Origin: an uncultured Prevotella sp.
GTDB taxonomy: Bacteria > Bacteroidota > Bacteroidia > Bacteroidales > Bacteroidaceae
DNA length: 64,000 nucleotides
NCBI GenBank assembly: GCA_900315775.1
Contig: ONAJ01000028.1
Span: 16,306-80,305, forward strand
Reading direction: 5' to 3'
The position numbers and the translations under genes are program-made. Each line of letters starts with the position of its first letter. The stretch's first letter is position 1. Shown one piece after another: positions 42,448 to 51,900 of this stretch. The notes below the pieces were generated by a model. The model had not been told where the DNA came from. It saw nothing but the letters and a program-made list of their open reading frames with translations, and did not search any database.

Positions 42448-43836
42448 ATGGCAAAAGACAAAACAGCTTACGTCTGCGACTACTGCGGACAGGAATCAGC
42501 AAAATGGATAGGCAAATGTCCTTCGTGCGGACAGTGGAACACCTTCAAGGAAATACGCATCGCCGCCACCCCCAGCAAGAGCGGTAGCAGCAAACTGTTG
42601 GCGCAGCAGTCAACAACGAAGAACAAACCGCTGAGACTTAACGAGATAGACACAAAGGAAGAGCCACGTATCGACATGCACGACGCGGAGCTGAACCGAG
42701 TTCTCGGAGGAGGACTGGTGCCTGGAAGCATCATACTGCTGGGAGGAGAACCGGGAATAGGAAAGAGCACACTGACGCTGCAGACCATACTGCACATGAA
42801 CGACCAGAAGGTGCTCTACGTCAGCGGCGAGGAGAGTGCACACCAGCTGAAGATGCGTGCCGACAGACTCGCTGCCGACTTCAAAGACAAAAGTGCACAA
42901 CCGCTGATACTCACAGAAACGTCGCTCGAAGCCATACTGACACATATAAATAACGAGGAGCCTGACATCGTCGTCATCGACTCCATACAGACAATCTCCA
43001 CAGAGACTGTCGATAGCGCACCGGGAAGCATCACACAGGTAAGGGAGTGCGCCTCTACCCTACTGCGCTTCGCAAAACAAACGGGAACGCCGGTAATCCT
43101 CATAGGACATATTAATAAAGAAGGTACTCTCGCAGGGCCGAAGATTCTGGAACATATCGTCGATACCGTAATACAGTTCGAAGGCGACCAGCACCACGTA
43201 TATCGCATACTGCGCTCCATAAAGAACCGCTTCGGCTCAACGTCGGAACTGGGTATCTACGAGATGCAACAAACAGGACTGCGACAGGTGTCGAACCCCT
43301 CGGAACTGCTGCTTACACGTAACCACGAAGACCTCTCGGGAATAGCTATATCATCGACAATAGAAGGAATACGACCCTTCCTCGTGGAAACACAAGCACT
43401 CGTATCGACAGCGGCATACGGCACACCACAACGCTCGGCAACAGGCTTCGACCAACGACGACTCAATATGCTGCTCGCAGTACTCGAGAAACGTGTGGGC
43501 TTCAAACTGATACAGAAAGACGTGTTCATCAACATTGCAGGAGGAATGCGAATAACCGACCTCGCTATGGACCTCTCAGTAATCGCCGCCGTACTCTCAA
43601 GCAACGTCGATACACCGATAGAACACGGATGGTGCATGTGTGGCGAAGTGGGACTGTCGGGCGAGGTAAGACCCGTAAGCAGAATAGAACAACGCATAGC
43701 AGAAGCAGAGAAACTGGGATTTACCGACATCATAATACCCCAGTACAACATGCAGGGACTCAACTATAAGTCGAGCACAATAAAAATACACCCCGTACGC
43801 AAAGTGGAAGAAGCACTGAGAGCTCTCTTCGGATAA
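42448..43836 (+). CDS. radA: DNA repair protein RadA
   Basis: A 462-aa RecA-like ATPase that promotes branch migration in recombination. It has the C4 zinc finger CDYCGQESAKWIGKCPSC near the start, Walker A GGEPGIGKST, the RadA-specific KNRFG motif (SIKNRFGSTSELG) and a C-terminal Lon-protease-like domain (GEVGLSGEVRPV). The frame is open for 56 codons further upstream, but that part is made of intergenic microrepeat (MNYELNYY) and lies before the promoter, so I reject it. Single gene before tRNA-His. Confidence 0.96.
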   Translation: MAKDKTAYVCDYCGQESAKWIGKCPSCGQWNTFKEIRIAATPSKSGSSKLLAQQSTTKNKPLRLNEIDTKEEPRIDMHDAELNRVLGGGLVPGSIILLGGEPGIGKSTLTLQTILHMNDQKVLYVSGEESAHQLKMRADRLAADFKDKSAQPLILTETSLEAILTHINNEEPDIVVIDSIQTISTETVDSAPGSITQVRECASTLLRFAKQTGTPVILIGHINKEGTLAGPKILEHIVDTVIQFEGDQHHVYRILRSIKNRFGSTSELGIYEMQQTGLRQVSNPSELLLTRNHEDLSGIAISSTIEGIRPFLVETQALVSTAAYGTPQRSATGFDQRRLNMLLAVLEKRVGFKLIQKDVFINIAGGMRITDLAMDLSVIAAVLSSNVDTPIEHGWCMCGEVGLSGEVRPVSRIEQRIAEAEKLGFTDIIIPQYNMQGLNYKSSTIKIHPVRKVEEALRALFG

Positions 43837-43885
43837 AAAAATACAAAAAACCTCCTAAACATTTGCAAGTATCGAAGTAATTTAC

Positions 43886-43893
43886 TACCTTTG
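43886..43893 (+). promoter_or_regulatory. -7 promoter element of tRNA-His
   Basis: TACCTTTGCACCCGC, identical to the sequence in front of tRNA-Cys, 43 bases before the tRNA. Confidence 0.7.
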
Positions 43894-43936
43894 CACCCGC
43901 TAAACCGAAAAGGTAAGCTATCGTTATTTTTACATG

Positions 43937-44010
43937 GTGCCCGTAGTTCAGTTGGTTAGAGCGTCAGATTGTGGTTCTGAATGTCGTGGGTTCGAGTCCC
44001 ACCGGGCACC
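43937..44010 (+). tRNA. tRNA-His (anticodon GTG)
   Basis: Acceptor GTGCCCG pairs with CGGGCAC (44003-44009). The T-arm is GTGGG-TTCGAGT-CCCAC. The anticodon loop reads GTG for histidine. G at 43936 can pair with C at 44010, the extra G-1:C73 pair that marks tRNA-His. CCA is not encoded. The accessory, defence-rich DNA begins right after this gene. Confidence 0.96.
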
Positions 44011-44016
44011 CAAAAG

Positions 44017-44058
44017 AAGCAAAGTCCTGTAATCCAATATATTACGGGACTTTTGCTT
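44017..44058. terminator. Terminator hairpin after tRNA-His
   Basis: AAGCAAAGTCCTGTAAT and ATTACGGGACTTTTGCTT pair with one bulge and one G-T around CCAATAT. It works as a two-way hairpin; a short U-rich stretch is within the stem end. Confidence 0.8.
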
Positions 44059-44072
44059 TCCCAGAGTATCAA

Positions 44073-44120
44073 ATTTTGATGGAACATTGATGGAACATTT
44101 TCAAGTTGTTCCATCAAAAT
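44073..44120. repeat. 14-bp perfect inverted repeat beside tRNA-His, candidate element boundary
   Basis: ATTTTGATGGAACA (44073-44086) is repeated inverted at 44107-44120 (TGTTCCATCAAAAT). TGATGGAACATT is also repeated directly (44078-44089 and 44090-44101). Position just after a tRNA and before the foreign-looking genes suggests an integration scar, but no integrase is visible in the window. Confidence 0.6.
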
Positions 44121-44222
44121 TGAAGAAAAATAGCTATAAAGATACATTTAGATTCAAATGAATCCAGCAACCCCGATTGATATATATTTAATAAGGTTCG
44201 CACGCATCCCCCCCCTACCATT

Positions 44223-44684
44223 CTATCCAATCATTGTCCATGAACGTATTTTGTCATCTACCATCTGGTGCAGCTCAGAAAGGAATGGGCGAATGGCGGT
44301 TCTGTCACAGCAATCCTTCTCCAACCCTTCAAGAAGTCGCTGCCAAAAGACCACATCTACGCGCATGTCAAAGTTCTTGATGCGGATAACAATGAAGCCG
44401 TGACTTTTGAACACTGTGTCACGATAATCGTCCTGACGCAGACGTTTGAAGTGATAGCCACCGTCTATCTCGATACAGATACGTTCGTTACGGAAGAGCA
44501 GGTCTGGAAAGAATGCCACGTTGCAATCTTTGAACACTATCGCTGGATTTCTCTCCACGTGCTGTCTTATGCTCCAAGGTAACAAACGATATGCTATCTG
44601 TTCACTCTTGGTATGCTTGTCTTTCTGTCCCAATGCCTGCTCCATTTCTTCGGTAGTCAGTTCTCTATACATGTCGTCTGTCAT
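44223..44684 (-). CDS. DUF559 (VSR-like endonuclease fold) protein
   Basis: A 153-aa protein. The C-terminal half has the DUF559 pattern: FFPDLLFRNERICIEIDGGYH (Asp and Glu of a PD-(D/E)XK-like/VSR site), then DDYRDTVFKSHGFIVIRI with the terminal helix. DUF559 proteins are related to very-short-patch repair and homing nucleases and are often found in mobile or defence regions. I chose the start at 44684 (MTDDMYREL); 61 codons upstream are open but contain unrelated low-quality sequence. Function not established. Confidence 0.75.
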   Translation of the reverse strand: MTDDMYRELTTEEMEQALGQKDKHTKSEQIAYRLLPWSIRQHVERNPAIVFKDCNVAFFPDLLFRNERICIEIDGGYHFKRLRQDDYRDTVFKSHGFIVIRIKNFDMRVDVVFWQRLLEGLEKDCCDRTAIRPFLSELHQMVDDKIRSWTMIG

Positions 44685-45112
44685 TGCTGTTATTTTTAAA
44701 TTTGTTCCCTCCCACCTCCGGGGCGTAAGGGTGTCTATCACTAATTTCGTTGCAGGGGAACGAGGAAAGGCAGGCTTTAGTGCAAGGTTTCGACCGAAAA
44801 TACTACCCGCAGGAGTGGAGATTTTCGAGGCGAGCCATAGGCTTGACCTTGCACATAAGCAAGCCACTCGTACCTTTGCATAGAAATTAGGATAGACACA
44901 TTATACCCTGCGTGAGTTGGGAACTCATCATGTTGTCCAATCTCAAAATATTCTCTGAATGTTTTGTGCTTGCGATTATTATTCGTACCTTTGCACCCGA
45001 AGCATCAAGAGCAGACACCTTTTAAGGTAGACTCACCAACCGAGTTTTGGAAACCACGGTGGTCAAGGTACGATGTGGAAGCAAAAGTATTCACTTCAAA
45101 AACATTCCAATT
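44685..45112. other. Spacer with two strong promoter motifs
   Basis: I see no convincing gene. TACCTTTGCA occurs on the plus strand at 44871-44878. A second, near-ideal promoter is TTTG (44963-44966), 19 bases, then TACCTTTG (44986-44993), which drives the small gene at 45113. Confidence 0.6.
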
Positions 45113-45370
45113 ATGCAAAAGATCATTTATTACATCAAGTTCGCTTTGCAGTTCGCAGACATGCAGATTCCCGAGTTAGTAACAGTATTCAATCATCAGG
45201 TCGGCAATACTGGCTGGACTGGTATGCGTGCCTATCACGACCAGGCACTCATCGACGAGTTCCTGCGTCGCGGTATTGATGTCTCTGCCATCTATAACGG
45301 TAAGGCCATCTCCTTTGCACATCCCGTTAGGTACGATATTTCCTACAACCGCCTGGCCACCATCGGCTGA
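45113..45370 (+). CDS. Small protein of unknown function
   Basis: An 85-aa protein (MQKIIYYIKFALQFADMQIP, later NTGWTGMRAYHDQALIDEFL and GKAISFAHPVRYDISY). It has no signal peptide or membrane segment. I do not recognise it. Starting at an earlier in-frame ATG (45047) would add 22 residues that look less protein-like. It is a real transcription unit: an ideal -33/-7 promoter stands about 120 bases upstream and a strong terminator 25 bases downstream (45395-45431). Confidence 0.65.
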   Translation: MQKIIYYIKFALQFADMQIPELVTVFNHQVGNTGWTGMRAYHDQALIDEFLRRGIDVSAIYNGKAISFAHPVRYDISYNRLATIG

Positions 45371-45394
45371 AAGTTCCTCTTAATATCAGGACTC

Positions 45395-45431
45395 CACCCT
45401 TGCTGTCTGCTCTTGGCAAGGGTGTTTTTTT
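45395..45431 (+). terminator. Rho-independent terminator of the 85-aa gene
   Basis: CACCCTTGC and GCAAGGGTG pair around an 11-12-base loop and are followed by seven T. Confidence 0.9.
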
Positions 45432-45474
45432 GCTGAAAAAACGGTAAAATGAACTAAGTATCAAGAAATCTTTG

Positions 45475-45482
45475 TAAATTTG
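45475..45482 (+). promoter_or_regulatory. -7 promoter element of the 570-aa gene
   Basis: TAAATTTGC fits TAnnTTTG and is four bases before the ATG at 45487: another predicted leaderless transcript. Confidence 0.6.
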
Positions 45483-45486
45483 CAGC

Positions 45487-47199
45487 ATGAAACAGACGTT
45501 ACCTGACTATATCAAGCAGCATGAGGATTTGCGCAAAGTTTTACTGGCGCAAGAAGGCGGAATCATGAAATATCTGGCAGAGCATCTGGATGCTAACGGC
45601 ACTGCCGCCTTGTTTGGTAGTTATCAAGACCATTGTGTTCATATCTTCTTTGAGAAAAATAAGTGGGTTTATTATAAGGTATGGGAAGGTGACGATTTGC
45701 GACGGGCTGCGCTCGGACTGGATGAGCATCTGAGGAAAGAGGTTAACTATTACACCGTCTTAAAGCCGCAGCTGGCAACGATAGAAGATGAAGTGGCAGA
45801 AAGAATTGACTGGTTTGTCGACTTGTATCTTACCCATGCCTACCGTCTCGATAGGAAACGTCGATTTCTGGAAGGACAGACTGACACGGAGGTCTATCGG
45901 GAAGTGATAGATTTGTACAATGGTCTGGGACTTGCCTCCAAGTGCATGAATCTCATTCTCAGGGAACACCATGACTCCAAAAAGACAGAAAGAACAGAAG
46001 ACGACATTTGGACGGATTTTATGGTTCGACAGTGGTCGGACCAGTTCACTCTTGGGGCATTTGCGCAGATGCGAAATGCCGTAGCAGAGATGCTTGTCGG
46101 GAAAGACAATAAACAATGTCGGCAAATGGCTATCGACACAATGGAAAAACTGAGAGGCTTCTCGCAGAAGATATACACTGACGTGGTGGTAGATCACTTA
46201 CGAGGAATGGGTTACACCAAGGACGCAGACCAACGCGAGCGTGATGGAGAGTGGCTTCGCGAGGTATCTGAGCGTGCTGTGCTCGAAGAGTTCTCTGATA
46301 AAAACAAGCCATACTCCATGCGCTACTATTTTGCCAACTTTGTAAACATACTAAAAGATGTGGGACGAATCTGGGCCGCTCAACTGCTTGTTCACAAGAC
46401 CGACATGAAAAATCTGGAACAAGAGGTCTGCTGCATACTGAATCCGACCGATAGTCTTCGCTACTATGTGGACAGATATTATTCGAATGACTTGCCCGGA
46501 CGATATTGCATATCCAATGACCATCAGACAAAAGAAAAACTCAAGGGGATAAAGAATAAAGGCAAGCACAACAAGCCCAAACGCAAAAGAGAGAAGAAAA
46601 ACAAATCGGATTGGTTTACTACTGCCACGTTTACTTATAAAGGGATGAAAACCGATTCGTTTAAGGATATTCGTTTAGAAGTAGCGGCCAGCAGTCTGAA
46701 CGCCCATTTCATAAAGGGAATAATACGTGACAATAAAGGTCAGACAATAGACTGCAAACAGTATGTCATTGACTTGTTCTCCGGTTCTATCATAGAAGCT
46801 GAGAACACATTGATATGGAAGGGAAATATGGTTGAACTTGCTTATTTCTTTCGTGAACTTAATAGGCACAAACGTCTTGATTGGCCAGAAGATGAATTGT
46901 TCTGGGACATTGTTGCATCACATTTCAAAATTGAGACAGAACTCAAGAGCGGAAAAGTCAAGAAGTGCAATGTAACTCCAGATTCCTTGGGACATTATCA
47001 TGCAAAACCTAAAGCGGAGATTAAAAAGCTGATTGATGCCATCATATCGTATTTTAATCCTGATATGAGCGAGTTAATCAGCAGACAAAAACCGGATCCC
47101 GAAGAAGAAACTGAAAACGAAAGGAACCAAACAATGGCCGAGAATGACTACAGTGACGGATTGGCACGAGAAAGAGACAGGTATAAAAATATGCGTTAA
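45487..47199 (+). CDS. Large protein of unknown function at the edge of the defence island
   Basis: A 570-aa soluble protein that I cannot assign to a family. It is mostly helical, with a first region around LFGSYQDHCVHIFFEKNKWVYY and a conserved-looking stretch AQMRNAVAEMLVGKD. A very basic linker follows at about 352-375 (NKGKHNKPKRKREKKNK), which could bind nucleic acid. A C-terminal third contains beta strands (TATFTYKGMKTDSFKDIRLE, IDLFSGSI) and ends acidic. It has its own promoter and no partner gene. Its place in the defence-rich segment suggests, but does not show, a defence or mobile-element role. Confidence 0.75.
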   Translation: MKQTLPDYIKQHEDLRKVLLAQEGGIMKYLAEHLDANGTAALFGSYQDHCVHIFFEKNKWVYYKVWEGDDLRRAALGLDEHLRKEVNYYTVLKPQLATIEDEVAERIDWFVDLYLTHAYRLDRKRRFLEGQTDTEVYREVIDLYNGLGLASKCMNLILREHHDSKKTERTEDDIWTDFMVRQWSDQFTLGAFAQMRNAVAEMLVGKDNKQCRQMAIDTMEKLRGFSQKIYTDVVVDHLRGMGYTKDADQRERDGEWLREVSERAVLEEFSDKNKPYSMRYYFANFVNILKDVGRIWAAQLLVHKTDMKNLEQEVCCILNPTDSLRYYVDRYYSNDLPGRYCISNDHQTKEKLKGIKNKGKHNKPKRKREKKNKSDWFTTATFTYKGMKTDSFKDIRLEVAASSLNAHFIKGIIRDNKGQTIDCKQYVIDLFSGSIIEAENTLIWKGNMVELAYFFRELNRHKRLDWPEDELFWDIVASHFKIETELKSGKVKKCNVTPDSLGHYHAKPKAEIKKLIDAIISYFNPDMSELISRQKPDPEEETENERNQTMAENDYSDGLARERDRYKNMR

Positions 47200-47417
47200 A
47201 TAAATATTCTCTAACTTTTTTCTATAATTAGAGGAAAAAAGGTTTGAGATTCTTTTATTCTGCGGATATCCAAGTAACAAAGGGGTATCCGTGTTTCTTA
47301 TATTATTCATTAAACGATTTTTCTCTAACTTATTTTCGTCGATTTTAATGAAAAGTTAGAGAATCGCTGGGGGATACCTCATAAGGAACCCTCATAATAA
47401 CGAGGGATATAAGAGCA
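47200..47417. repeat. Spacer with TTCTCTAACTT direct and inverted repeats
   Basis: TTCTCTAACTT stands at 47207-47217 and 47321-47331; its exact inverse AAGTTAGAGAA stands at 47353-47363, making a 11-bp stem with a 21-base loop. A shorter palindrome CCCTC-ataataac-GAGGG lies at 47389-47406, just before the small ORF. No gene seen. Confidence 0.75.
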
Positions 47418-47543
47418 ATGGAATATTTATTAAATTGTCTAATTGATTATTTTATAGGATTGCTGATAGGCAACACTATTAAACTTATTGTAAACATTTT
47501 TACTTATTCAAAAAAGGTTCGGCTTAAGCACAAACATGACTAA
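47418..47543 (+). CDS. Candidate small membrane peptide
   Basis: A 41-aa frame (MEYLLNCLIDYFIGLLIGNT, then IKLIVNIFTYSKKVRLKHKH). It is one hydrophobic stretch followed by a basic tail, as in small single-span membrane proteins and type I toxins. A strong terminator begins 11 bases after its stop and inverted repeats lie before it. No clear promoter or Shine-Dalgarno site was found. It is too small to be certain from sequence alone. Confidence 0.4.
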   Translation: MEYLLNCLIDYFIGLLIGNTIKLIVNIFTYSKKVRLKHKHD

Positions 47544-47554
47544 TCTCTATCTTT

Positions 47555-47596
47555 AAAGTATGAGGGCACTTCAATTTGAACACACCCTCATACTTT
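47555..47596. terminator. 12-bp hairpin terminator
   Basis: AAAGTATGAGGG (47555-47566) and CCCTCATACTTT (47585-47596) pair perfectly around an 18-base loop. Ends are A- and T-rich, so it can act on either strand. Confidence 0.8.
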
Positions 47597-47860
47597 AGCT
47601 GCTTTAGCTTTGTCAGTTCTGTGCTGGCTACAACTACTAAATTCTGAAGCAATGTATACATTAATTATATAAAAACATCTTCAATAGCATTGCTATCTCC
47701 AAAAGTTGTCTTCATATGTTTTTAATTTATTCATTGCAAAAGTACAATAATTTTTGAGATGCCAGCTCAGTTTTATACATAAAATGAATGAAATTCACTA
47801 AAAACACTCGTTTTTACAACTTTTAATAGGTTTTCATGCTTGATTCTCGCCTAAAAACTG
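47597..47860. other. Spacer upstream of the ssp operon with a divergent promoter motif
   Basis: No convincing gene. A minus-strand -7 motif TACTTTTG (47737-47744) would read leftward into short open frames of 16 and 45 codons that are in the same frame but separated by a stop; I do not call them genes. Confidence 0.5.
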
Positions 47861-47868
47861 TATCTTTG
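47861..47868 (+). promoter_or_regulatory. -7 promoter element of the HTH-ssp operon
   Basis: TATCTTTGTG fits TAnnTTTG, 24 bases before the HTH gene start. No other promoter motif is evident before 62240, so it may serve the whole operon. Confidence 0.65.
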
Positions 47869-47891
47869 TGCCAAATATCCTAATAACAACA

Positions 47892-48119
47892 ATGGCAAGT
47901 AACAAAGACCTCAATCGCCTAAAGGTGGTTCTCGCAGAGAAAAAGAAGTCCAATCTCTGGCTTTCCAGAGAATTGGGATGTGCGCCAACGACTGTTTCAA
48001 AGTGGTGTACCAATTCATCACAACCTCCACTGGAGATGCTGATGAAAACAGCAAAGCTGCTTGACGTAGAAATAATGGACTTAATCGATAAGAAGTCATT
48101 CGAATCAATATTAATGTGA
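47892..48119 (+). CDS. XRE-type helix-turn-helix regulator
   Basis: A 75-aa protein with a Cro/CI-type fold: LNRLKVVLAEKKKSNLWLSR, then ELGCAPTTVSKWCTNSSQPP as helices 2-3, then LEMLMKTAKLLDVEIMDLI. The start at 47892 (MASNKD) is 8 codons after the longest open start because the earlier one overlaps the promoter. It sits four bases before sspB on the same strand, so it probably regulates the ssp operon, including itself. Confidence 0.85.
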   Translation: MASNKDLNRLKVVLAEKKKSNLWLSRELGCAPTTVSKWCTNSSQPPLEMLMKTAKLLDVEIMDLIDKKSFESILM

Positions 48120-48123
48120 TAAC

Positions 48124-48987
48124 ATGATGAATAAATATGTTTTCTCTGGGCATGAATCATTCCCTTGTAAAACCTTGTGGTTGAAGAAGGGATATGATTT
48201 CGTTGTTCAAAGGAAGAACTTTAATAACCCTGACGCCGTTATCGATTTAGGTGTCGGAAAAAACATGGTGGCATCTATCCGATACTGGCTCCGAGTCTTT
48301 GGCATTTGTGAAGGAGACGAGTCTACACCATTGGGCGATTATCTTTTCAGTGATGTTAACGGCAAAGATAAATACATAGAAGACTTGGCAACCCTTTGGC
48401 TTCTGCATTTTAATCTTATATTCAATCAGCATGCCTCGCTCTATCACATGGTTTTCTGCGGCTATCAGAAAGGACATGCACAGTTTGACCGTGAACAGAT
48501 TACGACTTATGTAAAATTGGATATGATAGAAGCCGACAAACAGAGTGCTTTCAATGATAATACCGTTAAAAAAGACGTTGCTGTGCTTGTGCAGAATTAC
48601 TCGCTGCCTCGAAAGCCGCAATCAAATGAAGATTTTTCTTCGATGCTGATAGACCTTGATCTGATTAGGCAGAATTCAGAGGGGAAGGGCTATTACTTCA
48701 ACATTGAAGGTAAACGAAAGGTCACGAAAGAGATTTTCATGTATGCCCTCTTGAAGTTGAAAGAGCGTGAAGGTGATAATACACTATCTTACGATACCGT
48801 TCAGGATGAGATAGGTCTTGCGTTCTGTATGCAGGATTATGAGACAATAGAAATGCTGAAGCTTTTGGCTAAGGATTATTCTAAATACGTGTCGTACAAT
48901 GACAATGCCGGCATACGCATTGTGCAATTTACAAAGGAATTGAGTAAAGAACAGGTGTTAAACGATTATTACAATGCGCACATATAG
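48124..48987 (+). CDS. sspB: SspB-like DUF4007 protein (phosphorothioation, DNA nicking component)
   Basis: A 287-aa protein with the DUF4007 N-terminus: YVFSGHESFPCKTLWLKKGY, followed by AVIDLGVGKNMVASIRYW and LATLWLLHFNL. In the SspABCD system SspB carries DUF4007 and nicks DNA so sulfur can be placed on the backbone of one strand. The gene order sspB-sspC-sspD seen here is the known one. An ATGATG start allows either of two methionines. It overlaps sspC by 14 bases. Confidence 0.85.
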   Translation: MMNKYVFSGHESFPCKTLWLKKGYDFVVQRKNFNNPDAVIDLGVGKNMVASIRYWLRVFGICEGDESTPLGDYLFSDVNGKDKYIEDLATLWLLHFNLIFNQHASLYHMVFCGYQKGHAQFDREQITTYVKLDMIEADKQSAFNDNTVKKDVAVLVQNYSLPRKPQSNEDFSSMLIDLDLIRQNSEGKGYYFNIEGKRKVTKEIFMYALLKLKEREGDNTLSYDTVQDEIGLAFCMQDYETIEMLKLLAKDYSKYVSYNDNAGIRIVQFTKELSKEQVLNDYYNAHI

Positions 48988-51900
48988 TTTATCTGCAAAC
49001 ATAGCAAACGGTTTTGCTGAAGGTGCACAATACATCGTGACACCCAACGCACAGAAAGCCATTCATAATATCGTGAATGATTTTCAGGCTGGCATACATT
49101 CTTTTACCATCATAGGTTCATACGGAACGGGAAAGTCCAGTTTTCTTTTGGCCTTAGAGTCAGATCTTAAGAGAATAGGCAAAAAGCCTTTCTTGATTGA
49201 TTCGAAGGTGCTGTTAAAAGCCTCCGATTTAGAGATTAAGAATATCGTAGGCGATTATACAGAGCTTTCCACTCTTCTTCTTCGTAGCCTAAATGTTGAG
49301 AGTACTACCAACAGTGTGCTTGACGAGCTTAAATCATATTATAACAAATGTCAGAAACAGGGAAAATTCTTGCTGATTGTCATTGACGAATTCGGAAAAG
49401 TGCTGGAACATGCTGCCAAGAATAATCCTGAGAAGGAATTGTACTTTATGCAAAAGTTGGCAGAGTTTGTGAATGTTCCCTCTCGCCAGATTTTGCTTTT
49501 GACCACCCTCCACCAGAATTTCAGCGCATACGCCAAAGGACTGACAGAAGTCCAAGTCAATGAGTGGAAAAAGGTAAAAGGAAGATTTAAGGAAGTCACT
49601 TTTGTAGAGCCTATCGAACAACTATTGCATCTTGCTGCCAAGCAAATGCAAGGCAATAAAAGAACAGAAATCCCCGCTTGTGCTAAGTCGCTTTACGAGT
49701 TGGCCAAAACAACAGGATTCGTATCCAGTGATTTCCCAATCGATACAGCATTACAACTTTATCCGCTTGATCTGTTCTCTGCATACGCCATCACGACTGC
49801 CATACAACGATATGGGCAGAACGAACGTTCGTTGTTCACGTTTCTGGCATCACAAGAGAATATTTCCCGAGAAGCATCTGCGAATAATCAGACATACAAT
49901 CTCCAGAAAGTCTATGACTACATTTACTATAGTTTCTATTCCTATTTAAAGGATGCCAATGCAGACTCTATGAATTGGAGTTCTATGCAGGTCTCCATTG
50001 AAAGAGTAGAAGGGCAGAGTTGGGATAGCCAAGAGCAGATGCTCCATGCCATCAACATCATAAAGGCTATAGGCTTGCTGAATCTTTTTGGGGTAGCAGG
50101 ATTTAGACTGCCTAAGGAATCGCTGGCAGAATATGCTACACATGCGATGAATATTCCTGATGCAGAAAAGATTATTGAGAAACTTGAGCAAAAGAAAATT
50201 ATACGCTATGCTGCATACAAAGACCGTGTGATGCTGTTTGAAGGAACGGATGTGGACCTTGAGGCTGAGATACGTGATGCAGGGCTGATGGTTTCTCGTC
50301 CTGTTGCTTTCGTTGATGAACTTACTGTGTTTTTCAATCATCGTATTTCACCAGTGAAAGCACATTTCTATCAAAAAGGCACGCCACGATTCTTTGATTA
50401 TAAGCTATATGACGCACCAGAAGAGTTGGTTCCAAAAGGCGATACAGACGGATATATAGAGCTGATATTCTCAACCAGAAAAGATGCACTTAATGAGATT
50501 AAGAAGTTTAGCGCAGAATCAGAACACGCTATAATATTTGCCTACTTCATTGATACGGAAAATATTATAGACCATCTGTATAACATCAAAAAATATAATT
50601 ATCTGACAGACAAGGTTATCAAGAAAGAGGACCTTGTTGCCGTAAAGGAGATACAAAAGCTGAAAGAATACGAAGAGAATCTGCTAAACAAGGCCATCAG
50701 CGACAATCTTTTCTCTTACAAGAACCGTGTCGTATGGATATTTGGTGGCAAGGAGCAGAAGGTGGAGTCGCATCGTGACTTCAACAAATTGTTGTCACGT
50801 GTCTGTGACGAGATATATTGTGAGACTCCTGTGATGAATAACGAGTTGTTTAACAAACATAAGTTGAGCGGGACTATCACGGCAGCACGTAAAAGCTATC
50901 TTACATACTTGACGGAACACTACACAGAAGAGAATTTAGGATTCCCCGAAGACAAGTTCCCGCCAGAGAAGACCATCTATTTCTCGCTTCTTAAGAATAC
51001 AGGATTGCATCAGGGAGGGGATTTCTCAGACAGACCAACAAACGAAGGATTCCTTTCTGTATGGAATGCATGTGAAGAGTTCTTGAAGAGTACGGAAAAC
51101 AAAGCTCGAAAGATTTCTGAGTTAATTAAACTGTTATCTGTCCAACCCTATAAGTTAAAACAAGGATTCCTTGACTTTTGGATTCCGACGTATCTTTTCA
51201 TTCGCCGCCAAGACTTTGCTCTCTATGATGCATCGAAGGGATCATTCATGCCAGAAGTGAATATGGAGTTCTTCGACTTGCTACAGAAGCATCCACAGGA
51301 TTTCGAGGTGAAGAAGTTTGCCGTTGATGGTGTGAAACTGGGATTCTTCAACCAATACCGTCGCTTCATCAATCTTGATGAAGAGTTCACTATTACCAAG
51401 GATAGTTTCATTGAGACCATCAAACCATTCCTCAGTTTCTATGTCCGATTGGATGACTATACCAAGCATACTCGCAAGTTTAATCATGGCTCCACTATGA
51501 AATTCCGTGATGTGCTGGCTCAAGCAAAAGATCCTGAAAAGGCGTTCTTTGAGGACTTGCCAGAGGCACTTGGCTTCAATCAAGAGAAACTAAAACAAGA
51601 GGAGTTCATCCGTGAATATGGAAACATCATTCAACGAGCCATTCGTGAACTTCGTACCTGTTATTCAGGACTGATAGACCGTATAGAAGAAAGGCTCATT
51701 GATGGTTTCGACCTGCAATCGGGTGATTACAACGATTACGTCCAGGAAATTCGCAATCGTCTTGCTCATGTCAAGACCTATTTGCTGACTGATAAGCAAC
51801 GGGAGTTCTACCATCATGTGATGACTGAATACGACAATCGCACGCAGTGGTATCAGTCCATCTGCTACACCATTCTTGAGCAGCGTCTCGATGCGCTACG

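Noticed and set aside
43956-44147. 63-codon minus-strand frame over tRNA-His
   Set aside because: It is read through the complement of the tRNA and its terminator; no gene signals.
44685-44867. Longer start for the DUF559 protein
   Set aside because: The added 61 residues have no relation to the family, and a good ATG at 44684 gives the usual domain length.
47600-47736. Short minus-strand frames of 16 and 45 codons behind a promoter motif
   Set aside because: Too short, interrupted by a stop, and no recognisable sequence; listed only as spacer.
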